Position numbers and translations under genes: made by a program. A stretch of DNA of 64,000 bases from Tunicatimonas pelagia. GTDB taxonomy: Bacteria; Bacteroidota; Bacteroidia; Cytophagales; Cyclobacteriaceae. The DNA lies in the NCBI RefSeq assembly GCF_030506325.1, contig NZ_CP120683.1, forward strand, positions 3,423,001-3,487,000. The letters are read 5' to 3'. Position 1 is the stretch's first letter; the number at the start of each line of letters is the position of its first letter. The notes beneath the pieces were generated by a model that ran no database searches, was not told the DNA's origin, and was given only the letters and a program-made list of their open reading frames with translations. This document shows positions 52,901-60,721 of this stretch, piece after piece.

Positions 52901-53309
52901 TCGTTTCTGCCCCAGTGCGATTACCATCAATCAGGCCACCAGCGGATATAACTACATCTTGCAACTGTGTGGTTGATTCGCTCAATACAACGTCAGTGTT
53001 GAAGGTTTGCCCTAAGTCCAAGTATATTCCTTCTTGTACTAAATTGTCGTAGCCAACGAAGGAAACGGTAAGAGTGTATGGTCCCCCTACCCGCATATTG
53101 GCAATTCGAAAGAAACCGGTTCCGTTGGTAGCATTGATGTATTCGGTGCCGGTAGGTTCGTGTACCACCTGTACACTAGCTCCTGGAATAGGGCCCCCAT
53201 TTTCGTCGGTCACCTCACCATTCATGCTAGCGGTGGTGCTTCCCTGTGCCCAAGCAAGCTGGAGGCCAAGTCCTAAAATACAGATTAAGGAAAGTAGAAT
53301 TGTTCTCAT
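49989..53309 (-). CDS. Oar-like TonB-dependent outer-membrane receptor
   Basis: 1106 residues from the ATG at 53309 (MRTILLSLICILGLGLQLAWAQ), chosen because it begins the signal peptide; nine more residues upstream are possible. After the signal: a carboxypeptidase-like domain (about 28-105: GEVTDENGGPIPGASVQVV, TLTVSFVGYDNLVQEGI), then a TonB plug (LSESTTQLQDVVISAGG...), then a long beta barrel ending FGVRYTF with an aromatic C-terminal residue. Matches the Oar-type receptors of Bacteroidota and myxobacteria. No SusD partner is beside it, so it is not a standard SusCD system. Its promoter carries a palindrome (53388-53420). Confidence 0.9.
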   Translation of the reverse strand: MRTILLSLICILGLGLQLAWAQGSTTASMNGEVTDENGGPIPGASVQVVHEPTGTEYINATNGTGFFRIANMRVGGPYTLTVSFVGYDNLVQEGIYLDLGQTFNTDVVLSESTTQLQDVVISAGGLIDGNRTGAETNIGREQIMNLPTVNRNLNDFTRLTPQANITNGGISIAGVNNRFNTIYIDGAVNNDVFGLANSGTNGGQAGISPISLDALEQIQVVVAPYDVTLGGFAGGGINAVTRSGKNFFEGSAYYYFRNENLAGKTPGDIPDDQRTRLAPFSVNTYGFRLGGPIVKDKLFFFTNVELLREEEPFPFIPQEYEGSATAADINQLVNYLGNEYGYNPGGYLNNIQTRNSDKVIAKLDWNINRNHKLSARHSYVFGNTDRINRPTSRDIFFFNTGNAFPTTTNSTAIELKSNFGNSYSNNLILGYTRVRDDRELLGDPFPKIEIRDNPAVIHVGSDNFSYSNVVFQDVFTLTNNFNWYKGRHTFTLGTHNEFFQIENLFTVFSTPRYFYDSLEAFTSGAPGFALFGHEQLAPGQSEIRLGDDASNLGPTFNALQMAFYVQDEIQFNSDFKLTVGLRADIPVFLEDPPLNNTQFNEVTVDLIEDAGYDLQGARASQTPATQVLWSPRLGFNWDVTGTKSTQLRGGLGIFTSRVPWVWPGGMFIRNGLNSSFVGTFGPFYATPDEWRDNLANRDAGPSGDVDLFVEDFKYPQVFRTNIAVDQALPWGLLASAEFMYTKTLNNISVQNVNLEPSFSGRLEGTPDDRQIFTGNLIDDTYSFISLVDNTNEGYTWNATVQLQKPATNGFGGSIAYSFTRAESLLDGRGFINATNWRQAYSLTGRNNAMVGRSVFDVGSRVTGSLSYRKEYAGFMATTVSLFYNGQSGEPFSYVYRGGDALLNEDDQEFERALIYIPDGPEDIILGQREVVDFERDQNGAFVLDDDGEQVPIFGGVAFDEAEEQAMYSQLNAYIEGDDYLSERRGQYAEQNRSRVPFSSVFDLKLLQDFYITSANGRRHTLQLSLDIFNVSNLINRNWGRRYFMGSGDNRYVFELLQFEGFEYQDGAFTNRPVYSFTDPGDPWDVNQSPTIEGSRWAAQFGVRYTF

Positions 53310-53387
53310 CAGAATCAGATTAGGTGTAAACCGCAATATTACGAAAATTATACTCTTTGAGGAAAGAATACTGAAAAGGAACGTCGG

Positions 53388-53420
53388 GAAAGTTACATTT
53401 CACCAATTAGTGAAAACAAA
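53388..53420 (-). promoter_or_regulatory. Receptor promoter with an operator in the spacer
   Basis: On the minus strand TTTG (53420-53417) and TAACTTTC (53395-53388) are 21 bp apart, one mismatch from consensus. The spacer contains TTTCAC-TAATTG-GTGAAA (53415-53398), a palindrome with perfect 6-bp arms. A protein bound there would block the promoter. Leader length to the ATG is about 70 nt. Confidence 0.6.
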
Positions 53421-53502
53421 AAATTTACTTATTTGCAAAACATTATTTTGATATAGCTGCTCTTTTTAAAATATTTTGAGAATTCGTGTTGCACCATAAC
53501 CC

Positions 53503-54582
53503 TTATTGCAAATCTTCTACGGTTGGTAATTTTTCTTGATACTGCTCCCAGTTTTCTACTAAGTTCCGTACTACCTCACTGCCGACTAGGTAGGCTGATT
53601 CTAGTGAGGGGATGAACCCTGAGTAGCCCTGGTTTTCGTTCTGCATACTTTCGGCTGCGGTCATCTCATCGGGCGGCATGGTGAAGTTACTAGCGGTTCG
53701 CAGTACTAGTAGTCGGCTGGCATCTACTTTTCCGGCGTTATCCAGCAACTGTAGCGATTGGGCGGTTCCGGTGTCTTCCATTGCTGAAGTAACAAACTCC
53801 CCCTCTCCTCGCGTCCAGTAGCGTACCCAACGGTCAGCCCAAGTATCCATCATTTTGCCGTGCCAGAAAGTCATGGCGGCTAAGTGGTCGCCCTTCATCA
53901 CCGTGGGTGATTGTTGAGCAGCGGGGTAGTTCTCGTAGCTAGTACGCAGCTGCTGCAAATCTTCGGTATCCTCTAATTGAATATCTTTCGTAAGTTGATA
54001 AGCCCACTCGGTTAAGCCGGGGTTGAGTTGAAACACCGCTCCACTCTCAGGGCTAGGAGTTTCTTCCGGAAACGGCTCAGTTTCACGTAGGGGAAAAATT
54101 CCGGTTTCCCAATCATCGGGAATTTCTCGGGCATCAATCTCGTGCATCAGGTCACCGTCTACTAGCCACTCCGCCCAGGCAGCGGAACCCAACGGCATAT
54201 CTTCGGGATCAGCCCCCGCAATTCCGGCTACTACCCAATAAGCTTTAGTAAGATCGAAGCGGGAGTCCATACCTAGCGCCATAATGGAAGCAGCGGAGTT
54301 GATACTTCCTACTCCGGTAGTAATCGCCAGCACGCCTTGCTCAGCATTATAGTACAAATCCTGATTGCCTTGGGGAAACGCAATGGCAGTAGAAAACGGA
54401 AAACGTTCTACCCAATACTGTAACTCACCCGGCTCATCGCCCTGCGCTTCACCCCGCTCAAACATGGTAACGACGACTACTTTAATTGGCATAGGTTCTT
54501 CGGAGGGAGCATCAGTCGGAGCAGAACTTTCCGGCTGACAAGAGAAAAAAATTAGTGATAACAGGAAGGTTAGTAGACGCAT
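53503..54582 (-). CDS. Purine nucleoside permease (NUP family) lipoprotein
   Basis: 359 residues; lipobox LIFFSC (Cys15) gives a lipoprotein. The body matches the NUP family (PF06516): PIKVVVVTMFERGEAQGDEPGELQYWVERF near 32, TTGVGSINSAASIMALG, GIAGADPEDMPLGSAAWAEWLVDGDL, GEFVTSAMEDTGTAQSLQLL and VLRTASNFTMPP. Despite the name, the fold is that of nucleoside phosphorylases, so it may bind or process nucleosides on the surface or in the periplasm. An adenosine deaminase-like gene lies 700 bp upstream on the same strand. Confidence 0.88.
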   Translation of the reverse strand: MRLLTFLLSLIFFSCQPESSAPTDAPSEEPMPIKVVVVTMFERGEAQGDEPGELQYWVERFPFSTAIAFPQGNQDLYYNAEQGVLAITTGVGSINSAASIMALGMDSRFDLTKAYWVVAGIAGADPEDMPLGSAAWAEWLVDGDLMHEIDAREIPDDWETGIFPLRETEPFPEETPSPESGAVFQLNPGLTEWAYQLTKDIQLEDTEDLQQLRTSYENYPAAQQSPTVMKGDHLAAMTFWHGKMMDTWADRWVRYWTRGEGEFVTSAMEDTGTAQSLQLLDNAGKVDASRLLVLRTASNFTMPPDEMTAAESMQNENQGYSGFIPSLESAYLVGSEVVRNLVENWEQYQEKLPTVEDLQ

Positions 54583-54682
54583 ATTATTTAGTGTTAGAGT
54601 GCGGAGTGTTAATGTGTTCGGGTGTTCATGAATCTGATGGCTGTACTAGCTATGTAGTGTGGTATTTCGTAGGGGTCAGTTT

Positions 54683-55282
54683 TTATTTCGTCCAACCAAC
54701 TGCTTTTTTCCATTCTTCAACATCCTCTCTCCTTTTGTCGAGATCGGCTGGCGGTGATTGATCTTCACTCTTCGCCCGTCCTCTTATAATCGCTGTTTGT
54801 TCTTCGATGGTGTTAAGGCCAAGAGATTTTCTTCTTTGATTCACTTTATTTAGGTCATCAAAAGTTTGTGGGCTTAATTTTCCGTTTTCGTCCCAATCAA
54901 ACTGAGTTCCGTAGCGTTGTGGTCGGTCTTCAAACACAGCTATTCGGTCGGTTAAGTACGCTAAGTTTCTTGGGCTGGCTTTATCCTCGCTAACGGCATC
55001 TGCCAATAGTTTTACACATCTTCTCATAAAGTTGGGTCGGCTGATAGCGTGTTGTATAACCAACCAAGCCGCTTCACTAGCTTCTTTGCCTACTTTATCA
55101 ATTGTCGGATAACCGATGGTGTCTATTATACTATTTAGTATTTCCGCATTTCTGTTGTGCAGCTTCTCCATTTCTTCGTTGTACCCGTTTCCAAGTTGCT
55201 CGCTTTGAATGAGTCTTTCCCGAAGTTCCAAGTCCGCATTTTTCAATCCAATTATTCTTTCGGCAATGCTTTTATAGTCCAT
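54683..55282 (-). CDS. DUF6624-like protein
   Basis: 199 residues, no signal. Helical, with the region TIGYPTIDKVGKEASEAAWLVIQHAISRPNFMRRCVKLLADAV followed by NLAYLTDRIAVFEDRPQRYGTQFDWDENGKL, the hallmark of DUF6624. The conserved YGTQ and the His in QHA suggest an enzymatic or binding site, but no activity is known. It starts 1 bp after the ADGF gene ends, so the two are co-transcribed. Confidence 0.8.
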   Translation of the reverse strand: MDYKSIAERIIGLKNADLELRERLIQSEQLGNGYNEEMEKLHNRNAEILNSIIDTIGYPTIDKVGKEASEAAWLVIQHAISRPNFMRRCVKLLADAVSEDKASPRNLAYLTDRIAVFEDRPQRYGTQFDWDENGKLSPQTFDDLNKVNQRRKSLGLNTIEEQTAIIRGRAKSEDQSPPADLDKRREDVEEWKKAVGWTK

Positions 55283-55283
55283 T

Positions 55284-56858
55284 CTAGTACATTAAGCACT
55301 CTTCAATAAAACCATTCCAGCGACTCTCCCAAACCTGCATCGCCCTCTTCTTTTCTTCATCATTGAGTAAGCTGTAGGTGATGGAGTTCATCGCCAGTTT
55401 TTTTAGGGAGCGAAGGTCCAGCTCCCAGGCGAGAAAGATTGTCCAGTAGTCGTAGGTTATTCCAGTGTAGTCAAATACGGCTGGGTCGTCGGAACTGATG
55501 CTGCACTGAATGCCTTCGGCTAAATAACCTACGGCCGGATGCACCCGCAAGTCGCGGACGTAGCCGAGAATCTGATTGCTGAGCGGGTTTACTTCAATGC
55601 AGATATTTTGTTGTTTGATGGCTTGCTGCACTGCCGGATAACGGTACAAGTTGAATCCGTGCCCCACCCGAACGCTTCGCAGAGTGACGGCATCGTACAA
55701 ATTACCTAAGTCCCAGTCGCTTTCGCCATCGTGCAAACAGAGTGGTACATCTACGTCGTACACCTGCCGTAGTGAGTCAAACATAAGCCAGGCATCCAGA
55801 AAGTGTAACGTAGAATTTCCGGCATCTTCTTCGGCTACCAGGTCGTAGGCTTTAATAAAATCAGGGTAGCGCCGCCTTAACTGAAACGCCTGAATTACAT
55901 CTCGCTGAATGGTATCCAGTGGCCAAAACCGAAGATTCGTTTTAATTAATTTAAGGGTAAAATCCGGGTCAGTTTCCTGCACTCGCTGTAACGCATCCCG
56001 GTGATACCGAACCATCGTATCGGCGGTGTAGTAACCAATGGGGTGATCTAGGTCGTACAGTCGGTGGGAGGAAATTCCTGCGCGGAATTCTACATGCTGC
56101 ACCCCGTCGGCAATGAGGGTGTCGAGTACGGCAGTTAGGTAATCGCGGAAGATAGGCTGATAGTAAAAAAATTCGCCTAGCTGGGTAAAATGCCCCTCGA
56201 ACGCTCCCCAAATATCCACCGAATCCGCACTCATGCTCTGGTCGAACGTTAGCAGGTCGTACAGCGAGTCGGTGAAGCTTGGAATTTCTTGTGCAATCTT
56301 ATCTACTTCCCGGAACCCATCGGGCACTTCATCTTCTCGAAAGAAAGCCAACTCTCCTTTGAGGTGTTTGTCCGAACTTTCGTCCCAAAACACGTAGCAA
56401 TTCGGTTCGGTTAACGCCCGATTGACCACCCAGTGCAGATCGCCACTGGCTGATGGGTGCAAGTGCAATAATCCGCCTTTGGGCATTTTCCGCAGTAACT
56501 GAAATAGCTCAGTTTGTTCAATATGCTCTTTAGATTGATAGAAGTAGCGGGCCGGAGGAAAGAAATTGGTTTCTTTATAGTGATCCAGCATTTGCCTTTG
56601 TATGGCTTTTAGCTTCTGATTGGCTAGCTTTTCTTTTTCGCTCAGGGTAATATCAGCATCGAAGGCTTGGGCAGAATCTTGCTGTACGTATTGCTGACGG
56701 GCTGCTAAGTAAGCTTCACGATTGACAAAGGTGGGTACGCTAAGTTTGCTCTGGGTAATTGGTAGATTGGTTTTGCAGGCGAATGTGACCGATAGCAGTG
56801 TAGCTAAAAAGGCGAATTGGCGAACTAGGTTAGGGAGGGTTGATATATGATGAATCAC
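55284..56858 (-). CDS. Exported adenosine deaminase-like protein (ADGF type)
   Basis: 524 residues; the N-terminus has a hydrophobic segment ending VTFAC (Cys28), a probable lipobox. The deaminase barrel shows the zinc motif LLHLHPSASGD (His132, His134), EFRAGISSHRLYD, VPLCLHDGE (His ligand), VRVGHGFNLYRYP (catalytic His), CIEVNPLSNQILG and SISSDDPAVF (Asp). N-terminal extension and order fit the ADGF/CECR1 family of extracellular deaminases, which turn adenosine into inosine. Together with the NUP protein this suggests scavenging of nucleosides outside the cytoplasm. Confidence 0.9.
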   Translation of the reverse strand: MIHHISTLPNLVRQFAFLATLLSVTFACKTNLPITQSKLSVPTFVNREAYLAARQQYVQQDSAQAFDADITLSEKEKLANQKLKAIQRQMLDHYKETNFFPPARYFYQSKEHIEQTELFQLLRKMPKGGLLHLHPSASGDLHWVVNRALTEPNCYVFWDESSDKHLKGELAFFREDEVPDGFREVDKIAQEIPSFTDSLYDLLTFDQSMSADSVDIWGAFEGHFTQLGEFFYYQPIFRDYLTAVLDTLIADGVQHVEFRAGISSHRLYDLDHPIGYYTADTMVRYHRDALQRVQETDPDFTLKLIKTNLRFWPLDTIQRDVIQAFQLRRRYPDFIKAYDLVAEEDAGNSTLHFLDAWLMFDSLRQVYDVDVPLCLHDGESDWDLGNLYDAVTLRSVRVGHGFNLYRYPAVQQAIKQQNICIEVNPLSNQILGYVRDLRVHPAVGYLAEGIQCSISSDDPAVFDYTGITYDYWTIFLAWELDLRSLKKLAMNSITYSLLNDEEKKRAMQVWESRWNGFIEECLMY

Positions 56859-56989
56859 CGCTCAAAATTGCTAACTTTTCAATGGATTGGCAATGGTTTT
56901 GTGAAATTCTTTGGTGGGAAGGAAGATTGCTGGTGGTGGGGGCATTGGCGGGGATTACCACATAGGCACATAGGGCACAGTAGGGATTT

Positions 56990-57880
56990 CTACTTGGCTA
57001 CATAGTCGTAGATTGTTTTGGAAATGTCGGCGAGGGCTTGTACTCCGGCATCTTCGTCGGTGAGGTTTTTAGAAAGTAACACCAATACGTAACTGCGACC
57101 GTTAGGTAAATAGACAATGCCGGAATCGTGGTGCAAGCCGGTAATCCAACCCGTTTTGTGGGCTACTCGTACATCGTCGGGTAGTTGGGCGGGAATCATT
57201 TCATTGAAACGCTGGTCGAGGAGAATATCGATCATGGCTTGACTGGCTTCGGCACTCACCACTCTGTGCTCGGCGATTGCTTTAAACATAATCATCAGAT
57301 CGTGAGCGGTAGTTGTGTTGTTTAAGCCTTGTCGGTACGCTTTGCCGTCTTCCACTCCGCGTCGCACCTGAATATCGTTAGCTCCTAAACCGCGCAGCGT
57401 TTGGGTTGCGTTCTCCGCTCCGACAGCTTCAATGACAATATTTGTTGCTAAGTTGCTGCTGGAGATAATCATGTGATAGACCAAATCGCGCAGACTTTGC
57501 TTAGTACCAATTTGCTCGTAGAGCTTGCTGTATGAATCATCATCGGGCGACAAAGAGTAGGCGCTGCTGTCAACGATACTGAAAAATTCGTTTTTGACTA
57601 GAACGGAATCATCGAGACTTAACTCACCCGCTTCGGCTTGTTTATAAACTTCCAGCATCACCGGGGTTTTCATGGTACTGGCCGCGTGAAACTCTTCTCG
57701 CGCATTCATCAGCAACTGCTCTTCGGGATTATCTAAGCTCTGGAATGCTACAGCAAAGTCCCCTTCTACTTCATTAAGTCGCCCCTGAATAATTTGTTCT
57801 ACTTCTACCAGGGTAGATGGACTAGGTTGAGCGCAAGCCAAGCAAATAAGCAGCCCAAGTGGTAGAAAACGAAATAGCAT
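56990..57880 (-). CDS. Class A beta-lactamase-like serine hydrolase
   Basis: 296 residues; the signal ends LICLACAQ (Cys13 or Cys16 may be lipidated). Motifs: Ser68-TM-Lys71 (ASTMK), Ser141-Ser142-Asn143 in place of SDN, Glu177 in RRGVEDG (possible Glu166 equivalent) and Lys242-Thr-Gly244 (HKTGW). SSN instead of SDN and the lack of resistance-gene context mean that penicillinase activity is uncertain; it may edit peptidoglycan. It lies 93 bp downstream of the serpin gene. Confidence 0.85.
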   Translation of the reverse strand: MLFRFLPLGLLICLACAQPSPSTLVEVEQIIQGRLNEVEGDFAVAFQSLDNPEEQLLMNAREEFHAASTMKTPVMLEVYKQAEAGELSLDDSVLVKNEFFSIVDSSAYSLSPDDDSYSKLYEQIGTKQSLRDLVYHMIISSSNLATNIVIEAVGAENATQTLRGLGANDIQVRRGVEDGKAYRQGLNNTTTAHDLMIMFKAIAEHRVVSAEASQAMIDILLDQRFNEMIPAQLPDDVRVAHKTGWITGLHHDSGIVYLPNGRSYVLVLLSKNLTDEDAGVQALADISKTIYDYVAK

Positions 57881-57973
57881 AGCTGATGCGTTAAATTGAA
57901 AGAGGTAATTTGTAAATTACCCTAGACTTTTCAAACGATCAGCGTATGTACATTTCCGAAGTTTATTCCACCA

Positions 57974-59239
57974 CTAATTAGCCGGATTCATCATGGTTCC
58001 GGCAAACAGCATAGCTCCCGTATGCTTCTCCCGAATAAAGTAGGCAAACGGGCGGTCCACTCGAATGACGGATGGTTGCCCCTCAGCTCCTGAGCTTCTA
58101 AAAGAGATAACTACCGCAGTAGCAGCCGCTGCTTCCGAACCTTCTTCGTTTACCTCAATAAAAGCCTGATGAATTACTCGGTCAATGTACAGCCCCTCGC
58201 CATTACCCTCATTGAAAAAGCCACCGAAACTAGCTCTATTAGTAAACGGAAGCTCCATTCCCATACCCTTTAGAACATCATTAAGAGTTAATTTGAATTC
58301 GGTTTTAAATTTAGGTAGCATTAGGTGTGTGGTGAGCGTGTCGGCTTCTGCTATCCATTTGGTTAGCTCTTCGGTAGTTAAACTATTCGCCAGATCGGCT
58401 ACGGTGCTTTCTGGGGAAGGTAGCAATATGACCATATTGAACTGCCCATTGCCGTAGGGAATTTCCAGTAATTGCGTACCGTCTTCTTGGTAGTTGAAGC
58501 GCAGCTTGGTGCCTTCGTTCGACATCATCGGTACTGAAACCGTGCTGCCATCGGCTAGATAAAACGGCTCGTCTTTGGTAGCACCGGCATTGAACTGATA
58601 CTGCCAGTTAGCCTTAAAATAAATAGCATTGATTAAAAACATTACATCGGTTGGGCTGACGTTTTCTATCAAGTTTTTGATTTTGCCCTGCGTTTGGTTT
58701 TCCACCCAGCCGTTAATGATGTCTTTAGAAGCCGGACTTCCTAAATCTAGTCCTTCAATGCGCCCATCGTAGTACTCTCGAATAAGCTGATCAAACCCCG
58801 ATTGCAAAGTATACGTATCTTTGAACCAGATAGAATTAGCAATCGCTAATACTACCTGCTGATCCATGCTCATAAGCTGTTCGGTTAGCGTTTTAGCTGC
58901 CTCGTTCACTTCTTCATCTGTCAGATCAGTTACGCCCAACGTTTCCTTCATCACCGCTTTGGTTTCGCCGCTGGCACCATTCGCGGTCATGTGCAAGGCA
59001 ATATCCACGCTCAATGGGGAGATAAAGATATTTTCATCCGGTACCTGCTGTTGAATTGCCTTGAATAGATCAACTGAAAACGCATTGGAGGTTTCTACCA
59101 ATGTCTCAGCAGAGCCAGATATTGGGCGTAAGTCTGGTAAATTAGGCTCCGTAGCAACCGGGCCTTCACGGCACTGAATGAGTGAGAGTGAGGCTAGAAA
59201 TAGAAACAGTGTAAACGGGGGGCGGAATGAAGCTATCAT
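57974..59239 (-). CDS. Lipoprotein serpin (serine protease inhibitor)
   Basis: 421 residues with lipobox LSLIQC. Full serpin fold: AFSVDLFKAIQQQVPDENIFISPLSVDIALHMTANGASGETKAVM near 52, the breach/shutter motifs NAIYFKANWQYQF, and the C-terminal end RPFAYFIREKHTGAMLFAGTMMNP. The hinge of the reactive loop is EEGSEAAAATAVVI (365-378), all small residues after the Gly, as in inhibitory serpins. By the usual spacing the P1-P1' pair is Arg381-Ser382, predicting action on trypsin-like proteases. After P1 the loop is about five residues longer than in alpha-1-antitrypsin. Surface-bound, so probably protective. Confidence 0.93.
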   Translation of the reverse strand: MIASFRPPFTLFLFLASLSLIQCREGPVATEPNLPDLRPISGSAETLVETSNAFSVDLFKAIQQQVPDENIFISPLSVDIALHMTANGASGETKAVMKETLGVTDLTDEEVNEAAKTLTEQLMSMDQQVVLAIANSIWFKDTYTLQSGFDQLIREYYDGRIEGLDLGSPASKDIINGWVENQTQGKIKNLIENVSPTDVMFLINAIYFKANWQYQFNAGATKDEPFYLADGSTVSVPMMSNEGTKLRFNYQEDGTQLLEIPYGNGQFNMVILLPSPESTVADLANSLTTEELTKWIAEADTLTTHLMLPKFKTEFKLTLNDVLKGMGMELPFTNRASFGGFFNEGNGEGLYIDRVIHQAFIEVNEEGSEAAAATAVVISFRSSGAEGQPSVIRVDRPFAYFIREKHTGAMLFAGTMMNPAN

Positions 59240-59497
59240 ATGCTAAAAATTTGTGAAGAAGCTTTTTTAGACAGACCCCATTAGGCTTTTTTTGGTTGTA
59301 ACTGGTAATGAATTTCGCCATAGCTTGTCAGGAATAGTGCAAATTCTGGTCAGTGATCCTTCCTTTCCAATCCCTGCATTAATAGGTTAGTCTATTAATT
59401 ACCCAAATTTGTAGAATATCAGCTACCTTAGGGATCAAATCCTCGTTACTTCAGTAAAGTAAGGTGAACACACCGTTTAGTACCAACCTCAATTCTT

Positions 59498-60721
59498 ATG
59501 AATAAACGTAAACTACTAGTCTTCGGACTATTTGTAGTACTTATTGCTGCCGGAGTTCTGGCCATGCGGCAGTTTGCCGGAATGAAAGAACTGCCACCTG
59601 AGCGTCCTCGTCGGGCTTCTACCAATTTTGTTCGGGTAGATGAAGTAGCCTACGAAGAGGTGGATACAGAAGTAGTAGAATATGGGCGTATTACTTCCTC
59701 TCAACCGCTGGACTTAATTGCCGAGGTAGGCGGACGATTATTCTCGGGGCGGGTGCAGCTAAAGCCTGGGATTAACTTCCGTAAGGGGCAATTGCTGTAT
59801 CGGGTTAACGATGCCGAGGCCAGCCTTAATTTACAGGCGCGCAAAAGCCAGTTTCTCAACCTCATTGCCTCCAGCCTGCCTGATTTCAAAATTGATTTCA
59901 CCGAAGACTACCCAGCTTGGCAAACTTACTTTGAGAGTATTGAGATTGATGAGCCACTCAAACCATTGCCGGAGATTAGTAGTAACAAAGTGAAGACTTT
60001 TCTGGCAACCAAAAATATTCTGGGCGAATACTACAGCATTAAAAGCGGAGAAGAGAATTTACGAAAATATTATCAGTACGCTCCCTACGACGGTAGCATT
60101 GTTAACGTTAACTTGGAAACTGGTACTGTCGTAAATCCGGGAGCTAACATTGCCAGCATTATTCGTACCGACCAGTTAGAACTAGAAATTCCGGTTGATC
60201 CTAAAGAAATTCGGTGGGTAGAAGAAGGCGCGGCGGTAGAAGTTTCTTCGGAAGACGGAATGCAAAGCTGGCCCGGAAAAGTAGTTCGTATTGCCGATTT
60301 CATTGATCCGACTACTCAGTCTATTAACGTTTACGTAGGCCTAACCCCTGAGCCTAACAGTGGGTTGTACGATGGACAGTACCTGCGGGCGACTATTCCC
60401 GGTTCACGTTTGGAACAAGCCATGCAAATTCCCCGACGGGTGCTCTTCAACGAAGATCAGGTGTACGTCGTCAAGGATGGAATGCTCCAGTCGCGCCAAG
60501 TTAATATTGAAAAGATTACGCAAGATCAAGTGCTGATTAGTCCAATAGTAGGCAGCGGTTTGAGTGTGGGAGATAGTCTGGTGGTAGACCTGCCTGCCAA
60601 CGCTGTAGAAAACATGCGGGTAACTACCGAAGTAAAGAGTGACCGTCCCGGCGGCAAGCGTCCGCGCAAAGCCGAAAGCCAATCTGATTCAGCGAATAAT
60701 CAAAATCGCAGCGAAACATGA
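59498..60721 (+). CDS. RND efflux periplasmic adaptor (MFP/HlyD type)
   Basis: 407 residues: N-terminal membrane anchor (about 5-23), then a lipoyl half-motif (ITSSQPLDLIAEVGGRL), a short helical insert (100-180) and the second lipoyl half (YAPYDGSIVNVNLETGTVVNPGANIASII), followed by the beta-barrel domain (LEIPVDPKEIRWVEEGAAVEV). The C-terminal tail is disordered and rich in Ser, Asn and Lys. The helical hairpin is shorter than in AcrA. The stop overlaps the next start (ATGA), so it is coupled to the RND permease gene. Confidence 0.9.
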   Translation: MNKRKLLVFGLFVVLIAAGVLAMRQFAGMKELPPERPRRASTNFVRVDEVAYEEVDTEVVEYGRITSSQPLDLIAEVGGRLFSGRVQLKPGINFRKGQLLYRVNDAEASLNLQARKSQFLNLIASSLPDFKIDFTEDYPAWQTYFESIEIDEPLKPLPEISSNKVKTFLATKNILGEYYSIKSGEENLRKYYQYAPYDGSIVNVNLETGTVVNPGANIASIIRTDQLELEIPVDPKEIRWVEEGAAVEVSSEDGMQSWPGKVVRIADFIDPTTQSINVYVGLTPEPNSGLYDGQYLRATIPGSRLEQAMQIPRRVLFNEDQVYVVKDGMLQSRQVNIEKITQDQVLISPIVGSGLSVGDSLVVDLPANAVENMRVTTEVKSDRPGGKRPRKAESQSDSANNQNRSET

